DNA of 64,000 nt from Cellulophaga sp. 20_2_10 (GCF_023476645.1 NZ_JAMCOJ010000001.1:682001-746000); one strand, 5' to 3'. Positions 1-9,316 are shown, counted from the first letter of the stretch. Program-made: numbers and translations. The notes: generated from the sequence alone by a model not told the origin.

Positions 1-51
1 GCATTAGTTGTAATGCTTTTAAATTCTTTACAAAATTGGTTTAAATTATTC

Positions 52-59
52 TATTTTTG
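52..59 (+). promoter_or_regulatory. -7 promoter element before smpB
   Basis: TATTTTTG matches the Bacteroidota sigma-A -7 consensus TAnnTTTG exactly. No good -33 TTTG lies 19-21 bases upstream; a TTGG at 36-39 is too close. If used, transcription would start close to the smpB start codon, giving a very short or absent leader. The upstream TTG at 57 lies inside this element, so it is unlikely to be the start codon. Confidence 0.4.
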
Positions 60-68
60 TACTCTATG

Positions 69-530
69 ATGCAGAAAAAAATAAATATAAAAAACAAAAG
101 AGCTAGGTTTGAGTATGAGCTTATTGATACTTATACAGCTGGCTTAGTATTATCTGGAACTGAGATAAAGTCTATTCGTGAAGGCAAAGCATCTATTACA
201 GAAAGTTTTTGCGAGTTTAACGATAGAGGTGAACTTTTTATTATAAATATGCAGGTAGACGAGTACTCTCACGGCTCTCACTACAATCACAAACCAAAGG
301 CAGAACGTAAGTTATTATTAAATAAAGGAGAATTAAAAAAGTTAGAGAAAGAAGTAAAAAATTCTGGACTAACAATTGTACCGCTTAATCTTTTTTTAAA
401 TGATAGAGGTCTTGCCAAAATAAACATATCATTAGCCAAGGGTAAAAAGCTACACGATAAACGAGACAGTATTAAAGATAGAGATAACAAAAGAGATTTA
501 GACCGCGTTAAAAAAAGTTTTAACAACTAG
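69..530 (+). CDS. smpB: SsrA-binding protein SmpB
   Basis: SmpB binds tmRNA and delivers it to stalled ribosomes for trans-translation. The protein shows the family core: an N-terminal [13 protein letters not shown] stretch, [14 protein letters not shown] with the tmRNA-contacting face, the central [13 protein letters not shown] motif, and a basic C-terminal tail ending in [15 protein letters not shown], which is disordered until it enters the mRNA channel. Length, about 154 residues, is normal. The frame extends to a TTG at 57, but that codon lies in a promoter element; ATG at 66 or 69 is the likely start, and 69 fits the usual MQKK beginning of relatives. The tmRNA gene itself is not in the window. 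The gene converges on pcm, and the two stop codons share a CTAG. Confidence 0.95.
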   Translation: MQKKINIKNKRARFEYELIDTYTAGLVLSGTEIKSIREGKASITESFCEFNDRGELFIINMQVDEYSHGSHYNHKPKAERKLLLNKGELKKLEKEVKNSGLTIVPLNLFLNDRGLAKINISLAKGKKLHDKRDSIKDRDNKRDLDRVKKSFNN

Positions 531-1168
531 TTTTTATTTTCTAGAAGTGGTACAAATTTAAAAGAACCAAATTCCTGCTTTTCAAACTCTAACTCAGATT
601 TACGTACAAACAGCGTCATTATTTGGTCTACTACCCCAACTGGTATCACCAACCTACCTCCTATTTTTAATTGCGCTAGTAACGGCTTAGGCACTATTGG
701 CGCACCTGCCGTAACTATAATACCATCGTAAGGTGCTTCTTCTGGATACCCTTTATAACCATCTCCTAGAATTGCCTTTTTAGGTCTAATTCCCATTTTA
801 GGAAAAAACAACTTGTTCTTTTTAAATAACTGAGATTGTCTTTCTATAGTAAAAACACGCGCACCAAGTTGTAATAAAACTGCTGTTTGGTACCCACTAC
901 CTGTTCCTATTTCTAAAATAACATCGTTTGGCTTTACCTCTAACAATTGCGACTGAAAGGCAACAGTATAAGGCTGAGAAATTGTTTGCTCCGCTCCTAT
1001 AGGAAATGCTTTGTCTTGATAGGCGTGATCTTCAAAACTACTGTCTAAAAACAAATGTCTAGGCACCTTTTTAATTGCCTCAATTACCAATGTATCAGTA
1101 ATTCCTTTGGCTATTAAAATGTCTGCTAAAAGGTTGCGTTTACCACGGTGTTTTAAGGTATCCTTCAA
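527..1168 (-). CDS. pcm: Protein-L-isoaspartate O-methyltransferase
   Basis: Transfers a methyl group from S-adenosylmethionine to L-isoaspartyl residues, starting repair of aged proteins in the cytoplasm. The SAM-binding Rossmann motif [16 protein letters not shown] is at about residues 83-98. It is preceded by the family motif [10 protein letters not shown] and followed by [21 protein letters not shown] and the strand GGRLVIPVG. Length (213 residues) is typical. It stands alone on the minus strand, convergent with smpB, and the two genes overlap by four bases. A divergent gene begins 172 bases upstream. Family assignment is firm. Confidence 0.95.
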   Translation of the reverse strand: MKDTLKHRGKRNLLADILIAKGITDTLVIEAIKKVPRHLFLDSSFEDHAYQDKAFPIGAEQTISQPYTVAFQSQLLEVKPNDVILEIGTGSGYQTAVLLQLGARVFTIERQSQLFKKNKLFFPKMGIRPKKAILGDGYKGYPEEAPYDGIIVTAGAPIVPKPLLAQLKIGGRLVIPVGVVDQIMTLFVRKSELEFEKQEFGSFKFVPLLENKN

Positions 1169-1306
1169 GGGTATTTATGGTTTAGTTTGAGATGCGAATT
1201 TAAGCATAAAAAACAGGATTTTCTAGTAAAAACTACTTGTAGAAATAGAATTATATATCTAAAATTAAACTTGTGCACTTACTAAGTTTAGAACAAACAT
1301 TATACG

Positions 1307-1314
1307 TATTTTTG
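1307..1314 (+). promoter_or_regulatory. -7 promoter element before the PhnA-like gene
   Basis: TATTTTTG is a perfect TAnnTTTG element 26 bases before the ATG at 1341, which would leave a leader of about 20 bases. A -33 TTTG at the usual spacing is not evident; the nearest candidate is TTTA at 1287-1290. Confidence 0.45.
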
Positions 1315-1340
1315 AAAAATAATAATTAAAGAAATATCGT

Positions 1341-1919
1341 ATGAGCATCGAAAGAGAATTAAGTAAACGAAGCCAAAACAAATGTGAACTTTGCTCCAAT
1401 GAAGAAAATTTAGCTCCTTATGCAGTTTTACCTGCTAAAAACGGAGATTTACAGGACACTATATTTGCTTGTGCTACATGTATTACGCAAATAGAAGATC
1501 CAGAGCAAACAGACCCTAACCACTGGCGCTGTTTAAATGACAGTATGTGGAGTGAGCAAATACCTGTACAAATTATTGCTTGGCGCATGCTTAGTAGATT
1601 GCGTAAAGAAGGTTGGCCACAAGATCTTTTAGATATGATGTATCTAGATGATGACAATTTAGAATGGGCAAAAGCAACAAATGAAGGTGAAGCCGACGAA
1701 GACAAAATAATACACAGAGACAGTAATGGTGTTATTATTAATGCTGGCGATAGTGTTGTTCTTATCAAAGATTTACCGGTTAAAGGATCTAGCATGATTG
1801 CTAAAAGAGGAACTGCAGTACGTAGGGTATCTTTAGATCACGAAAATGCAGAATACATAGAAGGTAAAGTAGACGGACAACAGGTTGTTATTATTACCAA
1901 GTACGTAAAAAAATTATAA
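1341..1919 (+). CDS. PhnA (YjdM)-like zinc-ribbon protein
   Basis: The protein begins with a treble-clef type zinc site, CELC near residue 16 and CATC near residue 44. A C-terminal SH3-like PhnA domain follows from about residue 125: DSNGVIINAGDSVVLIKDL, then KRGTAVRRVSL and a final VVIITKYVKKL strand. This layout is that of PhnA/YjdM. Despite the historical name 'alkylphosphonate uptake protein', the family is not shown to take up phosphonates and its function is unclear. At 192 residues it is longer than the E. coli protein because of an inserted middle segment. It may be cotranscribed with the PHP phosphatase gene 32 bases downstream, but no functional link is evident. Confidence 0.85.
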   Translation: MSIERELSKRSQNKCELCSNEENLAPYAVLPAKNGDLQDTIFACATCITQIEDPEQTDPNHWRCLNDSMWSEQIPVQIIAWRMLSRLRKEGWPQDLLDMMYLDDDNLEWAKATNEGEADEDKIIHRDSNGVIINAGDSVVLIKDLPVKGSSMIAKRGTAVRRVSLDHENAEYIEGKVDGQQVVIITKYVKKL

Positions 1920-1951
1920 GTTCTAAGTAACTCAAAGAGAAATACATTTTA

Positions 1952-2692
1952 ATGTTTCATTTTTTTAGTAAAAAATATTTTTTAGTTGACTATTTAGAGG
2001 GGTTTACAGATATTCATAATCACATTCTACCCGGTATAGATGACGGTGCAAAAACACCTGAAGAATCTATTGCCATTTTAAAAGGGTTTAAAGAATTTGG
2101 AGTAACTAATTTTATAGCTACACCACATATTATGAGTGGCTATTACCCAAACACACCGCAAACGATTAAAGCATCTTTGGCGCTGTTACAAAACGAACTA
2201 AAGAATAACAATCTGGACTCTTTTACCATAGAAGTTGCGGCAGAGCATATGGTAGATCCTTATTTTGAAAGCATCATAGATACAAAAACCTTTATGCCTT
2301 TAAAAGAAGATTTTATATTAATAGAGATGTCTTTTTTACAAGAATCTATTAATTTTAAAGCGGCTGTACAGAAATTAAATCAGTTACCAATTTCACCTAT
2401 TCTAGCACATCCAGAACGGTATGCTTTTGTACACAACAAATTTGGTGATTATCAGTATTACAAAGAGCTAGGTACATTTTTTCAATTAAACCTACTGTCG
2501 CTCTGTAATTATTATGGCCCAGAGGTACACAAAGCAGCTTTAAAACTATTGGATGCTAACATGTACAACTTTGCTGGTTCAGATGTTCATAATAGCAGGC
2601 AGCTAAAAACTCTAAAAGAAATAAAGCTACCATTAAAAACAATTGAAAAACTTAAACCAATTATAGAAAATACAAATTATAATTTTGGTTAA
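1952..2692 (+). CDS. CpsB/YwqE-type PHP-fold tyrosine phosphatase
   Basis: A manganese-dependent protein tyrosine phosphatase of the PHP superfamily that would dephosphorylate the Wzc-type autokinase. Metal-ligand motifs are visible: DIHNHILPGIDDGA near residues 19-32, TPHIMSGYYPN near residues 54-64, AEHMVD near residue 97, HPER near residue 151 and GSDVHN near residue 207. Length (246 residues) is typical of CpsB/YwqE. The gene converges on the wzc-like kinase gene, separated only by a bidirectional terminator. This kinase-phosphatase neighbourhood supports the assignment. Substrate is inferred from family and context. Confidence 0.9.
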   Translation: MFHFFSKKYFLVDYLEGFTDIHNHILPGIDDGAKTPEESIAILKGFKEFGVTNFIATPHIMSGYYPNTPQTIKASLALLQNELKNNNLDSFTIEVAAEHMVDPYFESIIDTKTFMPLKEDFILIEMSFLQESINFKAAVQKLNQLPISPILAHPERYAFVHNKFGDYQYYKELGTFFQLNLLSLCNYYGPEVHKAALKLLDANMYNFAGSDVHNSRQLKTLKEIKLPLKTIEKLKPIIENTNYNFG

Positions 2693-2733
2693 AATAAAAA
2701 TCCCAGCCTTAGTAGAGCTGGGATTTTTATTTT
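2691..2733. terminator. Bidirectional rho-independent terminator
   Basis: A perfect 17-bp inverted repeat pairs 2691-2707 with 2717-2733 around a 9-base loop. The GC-rich part is ATCCCAGC/GCTGGGAT, flanked by A-rich and T-rich arms, so it has a U-tract in either direction. It lies between the convergent PHP phosphatase and wzc-like genes and should end both transcripts. Confidence 0.9.
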
Positions 2734-2746
2734 ATAAATGGAATCT

Positions 2747-5122
2747 TTATTTTTTAAATAAATGCCACCATCTTTTCTTATTTACACCATAACCGTATCC
2801 GTATTTACCACCGTAACCTAAATCGGCTTCTGGTACATCATTCACAATAAAGCTAAGGTTATTAATCTTGCCTTCTTGTTTTAAGTGTATTGGGTGTTGT
2901 ATTACTTTATTTTCTGTAGAACCAGCTCTTGTAACATACAATAACTGATCTGCATACTTGCTTATTAATAACGTATCTGTAACCACAACCATAGGCGCTG
3001 TATCTACAATAACATAATCGTACTGCTCAGACACTTCTTCAAATAAGGTCTTCATCTTAGTACTCATTAATAACTCTGCCGGGTTTGGCGGAATTTTACC
3101 AGAGTAGATAATATCTAATTTAGTTTCTCCTAAAACGGTAGACTTAATTATATCACGAACACCAATATCAGATGTTAAGTACTCTGTAAGACCAACGTTT
3201 TTCTTTCTTGTATTTCCTTTTTCTTCAGAAGGATCAAAAAATGTATACAATTTAGGATTTCTAATATCTGCTCCTACCAACAATACTTTCTTATCTGTAT
3301 TTGCAAAAATAAGTGCCAAGTTAGATGCTAAAAAGGTTTTACCCTCTCCAGATACACTAGAAGTCATAAATACAATATTGTTCTTTTTACCATTGGTATT
3401 AGACTGCATAAAGTAATCTATATTAGTACGCAGAATTCTAAAAGCTTCTGCTTGTACAGATCTGTCGTTCTTTTTTACCAATCCTGGATTTTTACCTAAA
3501 CTTGGTATTTCTGCAAGCACTGGTATAGATCCTACTAGTTTTTCTAAATCTAATTTATTATGAATTTTGTTATCTAATAAATCGCTTACATATATAAATC
3601 CAAAAGGTATAAATAGACTTGCTACTAGTGCTAACAAATAAATATTTCTCTTTACAGGATATACAGGACCATACCCGTAATTGTACGCATTATCTATCGT
3701 TTTTAGTTTAGGAGTTGCAGATGCAAAAGCAATCTGAGACTCTTCTCTTCGTTGTAATAAAAACAAATAAATACCTTCTATACTATTTTGCTTTCTAGTT
3801 ATGTCTGTTAATTTTCTTTGGTTCGTTGGCGATGTATACAGCTTAGATCTAAACTGACTTACCTGCTTGCTTAAATTATTAACCTGCAATCCCAGCGCGT
3901 TTTTTGTACTAGATAAACTAGATGCCACTCCCTGCTTAATACCAGATAGCTGATCGTTTAAAGCAAGTACAGCTGGGTTATTAGCGCTCGCATTCTTTAA
4001 AAGATTATTTCTAGTAATAACCAATTCGTTGTATTTACTTACAGAGCTAGAAATAGAAGGATCTTGCATAACCCCGGTTGGTAAAACATTAAAACCATTT
4101 TGATTTTCAACCTGGTCTTTCATCGCATCTACAATTCCCAATTGTATTCTAGCACTCTCTAATTCTTGACTACTAGAGGTACTCATCGTATAATTAAAAC
4201 TGGTCTCCCCTTGAATATCGGAAACTCCTTTTTCACTTTTAAATTCTTGCTCTTCTTGGTCGTAACCAGACAAACTAGAGGCAATAACCTTTATTCTATC
4301 ATCAATAAAATTAGATGTTTTATCGGCGATAGCTTTTCTTGCGTCCAGTGCGTTTTTATTGTTTATTCTAATCAATTCATCTAGAACATCTTTGGCTTTT
4401 TGTTGGTCTACATCTGTTAAAAACAAATCTAACATTTTAGACCCCTTTTCTGTAGGCGCTATACTTACTTTTCCTCTATACGCTCCTGCTATTGCCTCTA
4501 CAGGACTAACTATAACCTTAAATTTTCTCCCTTTGTATCCTTTTGGGTTTGTAAAAGCTGGTGTTATTACAATATCACCTGCTGCTGTTGGCACTTTAGA
4601 TCCAAAAGTAAATTTCTTTACTTTAGATTCTGCTGTCTTAGAATACCCAAACTTATCTTCAGAGATGTAATTGATATAAAATGAAAGATTCGCTTTATCT
4701 ACAATAGAATCATGTTCTAAGAAGTTAAATGTAAACGGCGGTTTTTTATAAACTTCTGTTTCTAAAATCCGACCCTCTGTAAATACTCTTACATTTAGAT
4801 TTAAATTTTTAACTACCTCTATAAAATTAGATCTCGATTTAATAGATAGTATCTCATCCAACACCTCTACATCGCCATCCGAAGAAAACCCACCCATGTC
4901 TTTTAAAACACTCAACTCACTTTTAGAACCTTGTTCAGATATAATCTGAATTTTAGCAATAGCCGAATATTGAGGTACCGTATACCTGAGGTAAACAAAA
5001 GCTAGCGCCAATGCTAAAAACACAGAAACTACAAACCACTTCCAATGTTTGGTGTAGTTTTTAATAATTTCTTTAATGTCAATACCGCTTTTTATACCAC
5101 TACTGGTAGAATTTATTTCCAT
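2747..5122 (-). CDS. wzc: Wzc-like polysaccharide co-polymerase / tyrosine autokinase
   Basis: Inner-membrane protein that controls chain length and export of the polysaccharide, with a cytoplasmic BY-kinase domain. A Wzz-type N-terminus has its first membrane segment near residues 30-50. A long periplasmic region with coiled-coil/GNVR character follows, then a second membrane segment at about 493-513. The kinase domain has Walker A SSVSGEGKT (near 589-597), Walker A' VLLVGADIRNP (near 613) and Walker B VIVDTAP (near 704). The C-terminus carries YGGKYGYGYG, probably the phosphorylated tyrosine cluster, in an unusually Gly-Tyr repetitive form. It is last in the minus-strand operon after the Wza-like gene. 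The cognate phosphatase gene converges on it. Confidence 0.93.
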   Translation of the reverse strand: MEINSTSSGIKSGIDIKEIIKNYTKHWKWFVVSVFLALALAFVYLRYTVPQYSAIAKIQIISEQGSKSELSVLKDMGGFSSDGDVEVLDEILSIKSRSNFIEVVKNLNLNVRVFTEGRILETEVYKKPPFTFNFLEHDSIVDKANLSFYINYISEDKFGYSKTAESKVKKFTFGSKVPTAAGDIVITPAFTNPKGYKGRKFKVIVSPVEAIAGAYRGKVSIAPTEKGSKMLDLFLTDVDQQKAKDVLDELIRINNKNALDARKAIADKTSNFIDDRIKVIASSLSGYDQEEQEFKSEKGVSDIQGETSFNYTMSTSSSQELESARIQLGIVDAMKDQVENQNGFNVLPTGVMQDPSISSSVSKYNELVITRNNLLKNASANNPAVLALNDQLSGIKQGVASSLSSTKNALGLQVNNLSKQVSQFRSKLYTSPTNQRKLTDITRKQNSIEGIYLFLLQRREESQIAFASATPKLKTIDNAYNYGYGPVYPVKRNIYLLALVASLFIPFGFIYVSDLLDNKIHNKLDLEKLVGSIPVLAEIPSLGKNPGLVKKNDRSVQAEAFRILRTNIDYFMQSNTNGKKNNIVFMTSSVSGEGKTFLASNLALIFANTDKKVLLVGADIRNPKLYTFFDPSEEKGNTRKKNVGLTEYLTSDIGVRDIIKSTVLGETKLDIIYSGKIPPNPAELLMSTKMKTLFEEVSEQYDYVIVDTAPMVVVTDTLLISKYADQLLYVTRAGSTENKVIQHPIHLKQEGKINNLSFIVNDVPEADLGYGGKYGYGYGVNKKRWWHLFKK

Positions 5123-5158
5123 ATTTTTTAACGTCTAAATCTTTAATTGTATCTAATT

Positions 5159-5947
5159 TTAGTTTCTTAATAAAACGACAACCGTAGTTGTTAGTGTTAA
5201 TAATAAAGAAGCCACAGATAATGTTAAGGCTCTATTACTAGATTTAGATTCGTTAATTTTAGATTGATTTGGTTCTACGTAAATTACATCGTTTTGTGTA
5301 AGGTAATATACAGGAGAATTTAAAACTTCTTTTCTTGTTAAATCTATACGTGTAGACACTTTGGTACCATTAAAGTCTCTCATTACTAAAACGTTACTTC
5401 TATTCCCTGTAATATCTAAATCACCTGCCAAACCTAAGGCCTGTAATACTGTAATACGTTGTCCTGGAATATAAAATGTACCTGGAGATCTAACTTGTCC
5501 TAAAACAGTAATATTAAAACCATCTAAAGCTACAATTACTTGTGGATCTTTTAAAAGACCACCATCTATTAATTTACTTCGTACAGATGCTTTTACCTCA
5601 GGAATAGACATTCCCTTTACTTGTTGCACTCCTAAAACTGGCAATGTAATGTTACCATCTACATCTACTAAATAATACGTCATCCCAGCAGTTGCTTGTT
5701 CACCACTAGCCGTAACACCCGTAGACATATTAAAAGGTGCACTTGCAATTGGATTTTCACTTGTAATACTCAATGCTACTTTATCACCCACTTTTAATCT
5801 TGGCGTGTATGTTTCTGTAGCTACCATTGTTTCAAAAGCAGATAAGTTTTGAAAATAAACTACATCTTTTTTTGAAGCACAAGAAAATAAAATTGCAATG
5901 ATAAAAAATGGGAGAACTTTATTTAAAATTGATTGGATGGTTTTCAT
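5159..5947 (-). CDS. wza: Wza-like polysaccharide export outer-membrane lipoprotein
   Basis: Outer-membrane export channel protein. A lipoprotein signal peptide ends in FSC at about residues 22-24, so the mature protein would start at that cysteine. A polysaccharide biosynthesis/export domain follows (LKVGDKVALSI; DVDGNITLPVLGVQQVKG; GLLKDPQVIVAL), then an SLBB domain (ITVLGQVRSPGTFYIPG). A hydrophobic helix, LTLSVASLLLTLTTTVVVLL, closes the protein; many Bacteroidota homologues end this way. At 262 residues it is the short form without the extra SLBB repeats of E. coli Wza. It sits between the dehydratase gene and wzc in one operon. Confidence 0.92.
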   Translation of the reverse strand: MKTIQSILNKVLPFFIIAILFSCASKKDVVYFQNLSAFETMVATETYTPRLKVGDKVALSITSENPIASAPFNMSTGVTASGEQATAGMTYYLVDVDGNITLPVLGVQQVKGMSIPEVKASVRSKLIDGGLLKDPQVIVALDGFNITVLGQVRSPGTFYIPGQRITVLQALGLAGDLDITGNRSNVLVMRDFNGTKVSTRIDLTRKEVLNSPVYYLTQNDVIYVEPNQSKINESKSSNRALTLSVASLLLTLTTTVVVLLRN

Positions 5948-5961
5948 ATAGTTATGTTTAC

Positions 5962-7893
5962 TTAGTTAATGTTTGTTAGTATATTTTGTTCTTTGTCTTT
6001 TGCCATTTCTTTATCTACTTCGCAAAGGTCAGAATTGCTAGAGATAAACTCTGGAACTATTTGTTTCATTAAGCTTATGGTATTAGACTTAAAGAACATA
6101 TTATTTATACACAACTCATCTATTAAAGAACGTGTTTTTAAATAATCTAGTCCTCTTACTCTACTTATCATTATTTTTTTATGATACGTAGGCATTGTAT
6201 TTTCTCCATTCGCCAAAAGCTCTTCATACAACTTTTCTCCTGGTCTAAGTCCTGTAATTTTAATATCCATTTCTTCAGGATATTTTAAACCACAAAGTTT
6301 AATCATGTTCTTAGCAAGATCAAATATCTTAACAGATTTACCCATATCAAATATAAAGATCTCTCCGCCTTCTCCCATTGCTCCAGCCTCTAATACCAAT
6401 TGAGATGCTTCTGGAATAGTCATAAAAAAACGAGTTACATTTTTGTGTGTCACGGTTAACGGACCTCCTTTATCTATTTGTTTTTTAAATAACGGAATTA
6501 CAGACCCATTAGAACCTAAAACATTACCAAAACGAGTCGTAATAAACTTCGTTTTTTGTTCTTGCTGCATGCAACTAATATACATTTCTGCAATTCGTTT
6601 GGTACCCCCCATAACATTGGTTGGGTTTACCGCTTTATCTGTAGATACAAACACAAATTTTTCTACATTGTGCTGTATTGCCAAATCTGCCAACACCTTT
6701 GTACCCGCAACATTAATTTTTATGGCCTCATAAGAATTATACTCCATTAAAGGAACATGCTTGTATGCTGCTGCATGAAATATAATACTTGGATTGTGCT
6801 CTGTAAAAATATGGTTTAGTCTATTCTTGTCTCTAATATCGCCAACAATAGGTAAGAAGTTATGAAATCCGTTTTGTTTTAATTCCTGTTGTAAATCGTA
6901 CAAAGCAGATTCTGCTTGGTCTATAACAATTAAAGATTTATAATCGTATTTGCATATTTGGCGCACCAACTCGCTCCCTATAGAACCTGCACCACCTGTA
7001 ACTACAACTACTTTATCTTTTAATTCCCCAGATATTTTAGAATTTTCAATAGTTATGGGTGCTCTATCTAATAGATCTTCAATCTGTACTTGTTTAATCT
7101 GCGAGAATTTTAATTCCCCATTAATCCAATCTTCAACTGGCGGTACAATTTTAACCTTCACAGGATAATCTACCATACCCTCTACCAACTCTCTTAACGC
7201 TGTAGGGTTTATATTCTGAATAGAAAAAATAACCTCAGAGATACTATTTGCAACAATAAACTCCTCATTAAGATCTTGTTTACTGTATACCTTAACTCCG
7301 TTTATACTTTTGCCTACCTTTTTGTTATTGTTATCTATATACCCAACAACCTTTACATTAGATTTAGAATGGTTTGTAATGGCACTGTGTGTAATAATAC
7401 CAGACTCACCTGCTCCATATATTAGAACACGCTTTGTATTGTGTAAGCTTTTATTAACTATGGTATTGTATAAAGATTTAAATAAGTATCTAGAAGCAGA
7501 TAATGCCAAAAAGCCTATTAAACTGTGTACAATAATAATCTGTAAAGGAATGGTTGTCCACCCAAAAACAGCCAATTTCTTATTCGCCAAGACCAATAAA
7601 ATCATCAAAATACTAGACAAGCAAATCGCGTTAAAAATGTTGTAGACATCTTTAACCCCTGTATGTCTAACAACTCCTTTATAAGAACCTGTTATTAAAA
7701 AAGCCACGGTAGAAACAACAGCCACTATAGGAATCTGAAACGGCAGTTGTGCCACATCAAATTCCAACGTTAAATTATATCTAATAAGGTAAGATAGGAT
7801 AAAGGCAATTATCATAACAACCACATCTATACCCAAGACAAGCCATTTAGAGGCATATCTAGCTACATTATTATTTAAGTAATTTTTAATCAT
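5962..7893 (-). CDS. Membrane UDP-N-acetylhexosamine 4,6-dehydratase (PglF/WbpM/CapD type)
   Basis: Makes the UDP-4-keto-6-deoxy-HexNAc intermediate for bacillosamine- or FucNAc-type sugars. The first ~125 residues hold four membrane helices. A first Rossmann-like domain follows (VLIYGAGESGI near residue 157), then the catalytic SDR domain (VVVTGGAGSIGSELV near residue 297). The active site reads STDKAVNPTNVMGGTK, with Met in place of the usual SDR Tyr, as in PglF/WbpM. Length (643 residues) fits the large membrane class. It overlaps the aminotransferase gene by four bases, so the two act in sequence on the same intermediate. Whether the product is bacillosamine or another sugar cannot be told. 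Confidence 0.9.
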   Translation of the reverse strand: MIKNYLNNNVARYASKWLVLGIDVVVMIIAFILSYLIRYNLTLEFDVAQLPFQIPIVAVVSTVAFLITGSYKGVVRHTGVKDVYNIFNAICLSSILMILLVLANKKLAVFGWTTIPLQIIIVHSLIGFLALSASRYLFKSLYNTIVNKSLHNTKRVLIYGAGESGIITHSAITNHSKSNVKVVGYIDNNNKKVGKSINGVKVYSKQDLNEEFIVANSISEVIFSIQNINPTALRELVEGMVDYPVKVKIVPPVEDWINGELKFSQIKQVQIEDLLDRAPITIENSKISGELKDKVVVVTGGAGSIGSELVRQICKYDYKSLIVIDQAESALYDLQQELKQNGFHNFLPIVGDIRDKNRLNHIFTEHNPSIIFHAAAYKHVPLMEYNSYEAIKINVAGTKVLADLAIQHNVEKFVFVSTDKAVNPTNVMGGTKRIAEMYISCMQQEQKTKFITTRFGNVLGSNGSVIPLFKKQIDKGGPLTVTHKNVTRFFMTIPEASQLVLEAGAMGEGGEIFIFDMGKSVKIFDLAKNMIKLCGLKYPEEMDIKITGLRPGEKLYEELLANGENTMPTYHKKIMISRVRGLDYLKTRSLIDELCINNMFFKSNTISLMKQIVPEFISSNSDLCEVDKEMAKDKEQNILTNIN

Positions 7894-9017
7894 AAAAACT
7901 TAGACTTTATAATACGTACAACTCTTTCTAAATCTTCTTTTTCTAAATTAGAACCACTTGGCAAACACAAGCCTCTTTCAAAAAGATTTTCAGATGTTCC
8001 ATCCATATAACTAGCACAACCGTTAAAGACAGGTTGTAAATGCATCGGTTTCCATAACGGACGGGACTCTATATTTTCCTCTAACAATAGTAATCTAATT
8101 TCTTCTCTAACTTTAAAAGATGGTGTTAAAATACAACTTAGCCATCTATTAGAAAAAGAACCTTCTGGTTCGTTTAAAAATTCAATTTCTTCTATTGTTT
8201 GTAAATTATCGTAATAATACTGATAATTTGCTCTTCTAGCCGCTACTCTTTCATCTAAAACAAGCATTTGTCCACGACCAATTCCGGCCAAGACATTACT
8301 CATTCTATAATTGTACCCAACAACGCTATGTTGGTAATGAGGAGCATCTTCTCTAGCCTGTGTCGCTAAGAAAATTGCTTTATTCTTTATGTTTTCATCC
8401 TTGGTAACCAATGCGCCGCCACCAGATGTTGTAATTATTTTATTTCCATTAAAAGATAAAATACCAATAGCACCAAAACTACCACATTTTTCACCTTTAA
8501 ATGTACTCCCTAAAGCTTCTGCACTATCTTCTACTACAGGAATATCAAATTCTTTTGCAACAGCTGTAATTTCGGTAACATTATACGGCATCCCATACAA
8601 ATGTACCGCTACTATTGCCTTAGGTTTTTTACCCTTTGCAATTCTATCTACAATAGCTTCTTTTAATAATTTAGGAGACATATTCCAAGTGTCTACTTCA
8701 CAGTCTACAAATACAGGAGTAGCACCCAAATATTTTATTGGGTTGGCAGATGCAGAAAAAGTAAATGTCTGACATAGCACCTCGTCACCAGCAGAAACAC
8801 CTAATATCTCTAATGCCAAATGTATTGCTCCTGTTCCAGAACTAAGCGCTGCAGTAAACACATTACTATCTATATAGGTTGCTATTGCATTTTCAAAAGA
8901 AGTAACATTTGGTCCCAAAGGAGCTATCCAATTGGTGTCAAAAGCTTCTTTTACAAATTTTTGTTCCTCTCCACCCATGTGCGGAGATGACAACCATATT
9001 TTACTTTGTTCTGGCAT
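7890..9017 (-). CDS. PLP-dependent sugar 4-aminotransferase (DegT/DnrJ/EryC1/StrS; PglE-like)
   Basis: Would transaminate the 4-keto sugar made by the neighbouring dehydratase, giving a UDP-4-amino sugar. The family core is clear: NWIAPLGPNVTSFE, ALSSGTGAIHLAL, QTFTFSASANPI, VVEDSAEALGS, and the PLP lysine in SFNGNKIITTSGGG at about residue 190. The C-terminal RPLWKPMHLQP is typical of PglE/WbpE-like members. It is the first gene of the minus-strand export operon and starts about 50 bases below a -7 element. Partner N-acetyltransferase (PglD-like) and phosphotransferase (PglC-like) activities are encoded 20 kb away in the same locus. Confidence 0.9.
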   Translation of the reverse strand: MPEQSKIWLSSPHMGGEEQKFVKEAFDTNWIAPLGPNVTSFENAIATYIDSNVFTAALSSGTGAIHLALEILGVSAGDEVLCQTFTFSASANPIKYLGATPVFVDCEVDTWNMSPKLLKEAIVDRIAKGKKPKAIVAVHLYGMPYNVTEITAVAKEFDIPVVEDSAEALGSTFKGEKCGSFGAIGILSFNGNKIITTSGGGALVTKDENIKNKAIFLATQAREDAPHYQHSVVGYNYRMSNVLAGIGRGQMLVLDERVAARRANYQYYYDNLQTIEEIEFLNEPEGSFSNRWLSCILTPSFKVREEIRLLLLEENIESRPLWKPMHLQPVFNGCASYMDGTSENLFERGLCLPSGSNLEKEDLERVVRIIKSKFL

Positions 9018-9066
9018 ATATTTAATTTAATACGAATAAAAGTGTTTCCTATTCTCTACTAATTTT

Positions 9067-9074
9067 CAAATTTA
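9067..9074 (-). promoter_or_regulatory. -7 promoter element for the export operon
   Basis: Read on the minus strand this is TAAATTTG, a perfect TAnnTTTG element, about 50 bases upstream of the aminotransferase start. No -33 TTTG is seen at 19-21 bases, so an activator may be needed. The tandem CGAT element lies about 40 bases further upstream. Confidence 0.4.
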
Positions 9075-9110
9075 TCGTAATTTTTTTCATTTAAGGAGTA
9101 GTACTTTAAT

Positions 9111-9138
9111 AAATCGGTAAACTTGTATAAAAATCGAT
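9111..9138 (-). promoter_or_regulatory. Tandem CGAT direct-repeat element (site A)
   Basis: On the minus strand two CGATTT cores occur in the same orientation with their CGAT cores 20 bases apart, separated by an A/T spacer containing GTTTA. The same architecture recurs at 24.2 and 50.6 kb. The downstream core is 96 bases before the aminotransferase start codon. Two same-face repeats about two helical turns apart suggest a dimeric activator; LytTR-type regulators bind in this geometry, but the regulator here is unknown. Confidence 0.5.
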
Positions 9139-9306
9139 TAAATACTGTGTAAGGCTTTACTTAGCACCCAATCTTTCTTCAATTTAGAGTTACACCAACT
9201 TTAATGCCAAGAATAAAAATAACAATCCTGCCCTATATGAGGCTCCTACAAAACAATAACAAAAAACTCTTTTTTGCTTCACTTTTTACACGCTGGTTTT
9301 TTTAGC

Positions 9307-9316
9307 TAAAATCGAC
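9307..9316 (+). promoter_or_regulatory. Single TAAAATCGAC motif copy
   Basis: TAAAATCGAC occurs here and again, identical over ten bases, at 24325-24334. Both copies are in the plus-facing part of a divergent intergenic region, about 170-190 bases before a plus-strand start codon. It shares the ATCGA core with the tandem elements. It may be an extra binding site or chance in AT-rich sequence. Confidence 0.3.

Noticed and set aside
527-530. smpB and pcm share a CTAG holding both stop codons
   Set aside because: Real, but tail-to-tail overlaps of four bases are common in compact genomes and need no special explanation.
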